Positions 38,201 to 44,300 of a stretch of DNA of 64,000 nucleotides are shown in pieces; position 1 is the stretch's first letter, and each line of letters starts with the position of its first letter. Under the pieces are notes generated by a model. The model saw nothing but the letters and a program-made list of their open reading frames with translations. It was not told where the DNA came from and searched no databases. This DNA comes from Glandiceps talaboti. Lineage: Eukaryota; Hemichordata; Enteropneusta; Spengelidae. Made by a program: the position numbers and the translations under genes. Location: assembly GCF_964340395.1 (NCBI RefSeq), contig NC_135560.1:2041501-2105500 (forward strand), in the 5' to 3' direction.

Positions 38201-41200
38201 GTTAATGCGTTATAGGTTTGACACTGCCAATGAAAACATATAATACACAATTAGAAACTTACACAAACATACTGTCCTGTTCTACAGTATAACATGGCTA
38301 TTTGAGGTCTGGAATCCATACTGTCCTGTTCTACAGTATAGCATGGCTATTTGTAGCCTGGAATCCATACTGTCCTGTTCTACAGTATAGCATGGCTATT
38401 TGTTGCCTGGAATCCATACTGTCCTGTTCTACAGTATAGTATGGCTATTGTAGCCTGGAATCCATACTGTCCTGTTCTACAGTATAGCATGGCTATTTGT
38501 AGCCTGGAATCCATACTGTCCTGTTCTACAGTATAGCATGGCTATTTGTAGCCTGGAATCCATACTGTCCTGTTCTACAGTATAGTATGGCTATTTGTAG
38601 CCTGGAATCCATACTGTCCTGTTCTACAGTATAGCATGGCTATTTGTTGCCTGGAATCCATACTGTCCTGTTCTACAGTATAGCATGGCTATTTGTAGCC
38701 TGGAATCCATACTGTCCTGTTCTACAGTATAGCATGGCTATTTGTAGCCTGGAATCTATACTGTCCTGTTCTACAGTATAGCATGGCTATTTGTAGCCTG
38801 GAATCCATACTGTAAAGTATAATCGTTATAAATATAAGACTTCACATTGCTCATGGTAATGTGACTAGTAAATGGTATGGTATATACTGTCACATGCTTA
38901 AATTCTGAACAGTAACTTGAGATATAGCGGTGAATTTCACCCTCATACTCACCAATAGATCAGAACAGATACACTGTAGATAGCCAGTACCATCACGTAA
39001 GATAATAAACATTAGCGCTTTGCCTGCAAAAAAGGATTGTGAGAAATGATTGAACTAATTAACAATACTGGTACTGGTAATAATAAAATATTGTGGTTAT
39101 AAGAACAGTACGTCTTCACATAGGTGAACCTATGTCTGAAGAAGAAGAAGACAAAGAAAGTTGATATTATCACCAAAACTACATTCAATGGGTGTTTAAA
39201 ACACTCTTATCATCAAAACTACATTCAATGAGTGTCTAAAACACTATCAACTTTTTTGCTCTTGTCACAGAGCATCATCAGCAAATGAAAGAATGGCATA
39301 TATATATACATGTTACATACAAAATGTAGTATGTTTTGTAAAGACTGGTAAGCTGGTAAATGTTATCTATATTCCTTTGCCAGAATTAAAAAATAGCAAT
39401 AAATGGCATTGTATCACAACTGTAGTCTGTGCATCTTAAAAATAGCGCCAACGGCATTGTAGCACAACTGTACAGTTTTTAAAATTGTTTATTCACCTGC
39501 TGATCCATACTAGGTATAGGTGTTCATTTACTGAATAATTATTCAGTTGCCAATTAGCCCTCTGTTGTTATCTTTGCAATATATATTTGGCTGTTGCTAT
39601 GGCCATGGTCACACATTGCTAGACATATCTGCATACATTTATAGAAGGATCATTTTCATTTGTCTATGAATACCTGATATTGTCTTTGTGATATACATCA
39701 TTATATGGCTGTTGCTATGGGTGTGGTCTTGTCACTAGGTATATTAGCATACACTTTTTTGAATGTTTAATCATTTGTCTATCATTACTGTTGTTATCTT
39801 TGCACATACACGATCATTTGGTTGTTACTATGGGTGTGGTCTTGTTGCTGGACACATTTGCATACATGTTTTGAATGTTTGTTTACTTGTCTAAAAATCC
39901 CTGTTGTTATCTTTGTGATATACACATACTCAGGCAGTTATCAGTAGGACGGTATTCTCAGCCGTACGTACGTGGACCGAACAACACATTCTCAGTCATG
40001 CATAACTTCTAATAAGCCACGAGTTCACCCTTCACCTGCATGTATTTATTCAAGATTGTGTTTAAAAGTTGCAATATATTTAAGAGCGAACTTTATTACA
40101 TCTGAGAATAGATCTAGCAAAATTCTGGCAAGTCTTCTATGCACGACGTGCATTTGACATGATGCGATGATGTATTTTCAGATGCAAGGAGTATGTACAA
40201 GTACACTGCGTGGTTCTAGACTAAGCCTATTTTTAAACATTCTCAACTCAATATCTTGAGCCGTAGCACTAGCAGGTATTGGGTCGGGGTGACTGTCTGT
40301 CGGCCTCTTTCTTCCGACAAGGTATAGTGAGCATATGAAAGTACATATGCCTTGATACTATGTATGCCAAATTTAACACCCCTGGAACAGGCCTTTATCC
40401 AATGCTGGTATTACTTCAGTTGTGTTTTTGTTTTTGAGAATCTTACAAAGTGAACACAATCCATGTAATCTCAGTCATAATATTGGGAATCTGACTTACA
40501 TTCCCCAAATACACATCATTTTACAACCATACTTTTACTGTTCGCTTAATCAATCATATTCAATATGTGCGATGACGTTGAGAACAATAGTGTTGCTAAG
40601 CATTTGACACTTCAGCTTGACCACCCTCATGTGGTTGCCATGGATTCAATCGCTCACACGGGATCTAATGGGATCTGCTGCGAGACGAAAAATGGCTTAT
40701 TGAGGACTGTAAAAATCAATGATGATGAAGTCCACTAAAACTGTATAAAAAATTTCAGGACAATATCTTGAGAGATTTTCTAGATACATTTTTTTCTTTT
40801 GAGGTATGCAATAGCCAATCGACATACTTTGAATTTTTTTTACCAAAAATCACATTTTTGGTTCCAAATCACACACCAGTATAAGATCATTTTGATTTGA
40901 ACAATTTCCCAACTAGACACCCAAGGTAATATACATATACCCACCAAATATCATGGCAATCGGTCTAGCGTTTTTTCACTTTAAGTTGTTTACAGAGTGA
41001 GACAAACAAACAAACAGACACTTTGTCACGCCTATAGCACTACTGAACCTTATCAGTTCAATTGTGTTAAAAACCACCAATTATGCAAACTAGTAATTAA
41101 TGTATTGGATGTTTACCAAAATTTAATCAGTTCTAGTGATTCGAATATGAAAGGTGTGTAGCAAGTTTCATTAGAATCAATGCAGTTTTTGAGATATTGT

Positions 41201-41271
41201 GTCCATAGACAGACACACAGACACAGACACAGACACAGACACAGACACAGACACAGACACACACACACACA

Positions 41272-41313
<42 letters not shown>

Positions 41314-44300
41314 CATAACATAATCTCCCCTTACGAGTGGTAAAAACACCGACACTTACTAAAAATATATATGTACATCCAATTCCAACAGCTCGTTCAA
41401 GGGGGCAATGATAGGAGGCTGTAAAGATCATTTCAATTCTTTCTCAATTATATAGGAGGAAATGTATGAAAACAGAAACAACATACCTTGTCTGCGTAGT
41501 CGATGAACCCATCCCATTAACTTAACACGTACACCATTTCTATTATTCTCACCATCACGAATTTTTATCTACATTAATACAAAACAATAATATTGATTTA
41601 AATTACAGTAATGTGTGAACAGTAATTTGTATACAGATACATGTGACTGGCTTGGAATCTACAGGTTGCAGGTTCGAGTCCTGTCGCTGCCTGCTGTTTG
41701 TTTCTGAGTGGCTAAAGTCCTTTTTGCAAGATTTGAACCACAACTGTGCCTCAGTCAACCCAGCTATATAATTGGGGACCTAGTAGGATGTAGGTTGCAA
41801 TGTGAAGGCTTTAATCCTATGCACTTCAATGACTGCAATGGATTCTACGCTCCCCGAGGAGTTAAGGAAGACTAAAGGGCCATTGTGCCATTTTGATCTG
41901 AGCCAGGGTTAATAATTGTAAAGCACTTTGAGCACGTGTGGGAAAGTGCTATATAAGAACCCAACATTATTATTATTACTATTAGATACATGTAACACTG
42001 TCTGCTAAACAGATACATGTACACATAACACTGTCTGCTATACAGATACATGTACACGTAACACTGTCTGCTATACAGATACATGTACACATAACACTGT
42101 CTGCTATACAGATACATGTACACATAACACTGTCTGCTATACAGATACATGTACACATAACACTGTCTGCTATACAGATACATGTACATGTAACACTGTC
42201 TGCTTTACAGATACATGTACACATAACACTGTCTGCTAAACAGATACATGTACACGTAACAGTCTGCTATACAGATACATGTAACACTGTCTGCTATACA
42301 GATACATGTAACACTGTCTGCTATACAGATACATGTACACGTAACAGTGTGTGCTATACAGATACATGTACACATAACACTGTCTGCTATACAGATACAT
42401 GTACATGTAACACTGTCTGCTTTACAGATGCACGTAACACTGTAACTATGTCTTACTGTTTTTGCTGCTGGTAGGTCAGGGTTTTCTTTGATACTTATTT
42501 CCTTTGCTTTCAGTAGATTCTTTTCACGTCTTTCTGCATCTTCAGCCTGCAATTTGTGTACACATAGCAAATATTAACCAGGTGTATCTGATAGTGTCTT
42601 CTTTAAATCTTTAAAACAATGAGACACTGAGCCTAGCATTCTTGAAATGTTATATGTTAGCATACATGTACAATCATCATCTATATATCTTTAATTGTAA
42701 CACTGCAAAGTTAACCCTCTTCAAGTCAAGTTCATGTAAAAGATAATGGCTGTGGCAGTACATTAATAATATGAGTCTACCTCCTTCTTCTCTCTTTCTG
42801 CTGTCTTCCGTTGATCTCTAGCCCAGATTTTGTATATCTTCTTTCTTTGAGCAAGAGACAGGTCTTCCCATTGCTGCAAATAATATCAATAACAGTGGGA
42901 TATGACTAATTTTCCAATGAAAGGTTCGTTGAACTAAAGAGACTAAAGAAATATTACAATATACTAAGTAAAGGTATAGGTGTAAAAAAATAAACAGACT
43001 GCCATACACACCTCTCCTTCCTTCTTGCTGTCAACACTTATCTTTGGAAAGGGTTCTTTGCCATAGTGCTTCATTGCCTGAAGATAGATCACATTTACAC
43101 TTTGTGAGAAGAAATGTCTATGAAAGTGGTTCTGCTTTTCAATATAATGTGGTGATACAATGAATTACATGTATTTATACAAGTTTATTCAATGAATTAC
43201 ATGTATGTATACAAGTTTATACAATGAATTACATGTATGTATACAAGTTTATACAATGAATTACATGTATGTATACAAGTTTATTCAACAAATTACATGT
43301 ATGTATACAAGTTTATTCAATGAATTACAAGTATGTATACGAGTTTATTCAATGAATTACATGTATGTATACAAGTTTATTCCATGAATTACATGTATGT
43401 ATACAAGTTTATTCAATGAATTACATGTATGTATACAAGTTTATACAATGAATTACATGTATGTATACAAGTTTATACAATGAATTACATGTATGTATAC
43501 AAGTTTATTCAATGAATTACATGTATGTATACAAGTTTATACAATGAATTACATGTATGTATACAAGTTTATTCAATGAATTACATGTATGTATACAAGT
43601 TTATACAATGAATTACATGTATGTATACAAGTTTATTCAATGAATTACATGTATGTATACAAGTTTATTCAATGAATTACATGTATGTATACAAGTTTAT
43701 ACAATGAATTACATGTATGTATACAAGTTTATTCAATGAATTACATGTATGTATACAAGTTTATTCAATGAATTACATGTATGTATACAAGTTTATACAA
43801 TGAATTACATGTATGTATACAAGTTTATTCAATGAATTACATCTATGTATGCAAGTTTATACAATGAATTACATGTATGTATACAAGTTTATACAATGAA
43901 TTACATGTATGTATACAAGTTTATTCAATGAATTACATGTATGTATACAAGTTTATACAATGAATTACATGTATGTATACAAGTTTATTCAATGAATTAC
44001 ATCTATGTATGCAAGTTTATACAATGAATTACATGTATGTATACAAGTTTATACAATGAATTACATGTATGTATACAAGTTTATACAATGAATTACATGT
44101 ATGTATACAAGTTTATTCAATGAATTACATGTATGTATACAAGTTTATACAATGAATTACATGTATGTATACAAGTTTATTCAATGAATTACATGTATGT
44201 ATACAAGTTTATTCAATGAATTACATGTATGTATACAAGTTTATACAATGAATTACATGTATGTATACAAGTTTATTCAATGAATTACATGTATGTATAC

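Noticed and set aside
41872-42570. Cysteine-rich minus-strand frames ([11 protein letters not shown])
   Set aside because: Translations of the 33-bp array; only the part at 42457-42546 is real (NARS1 exon 5).
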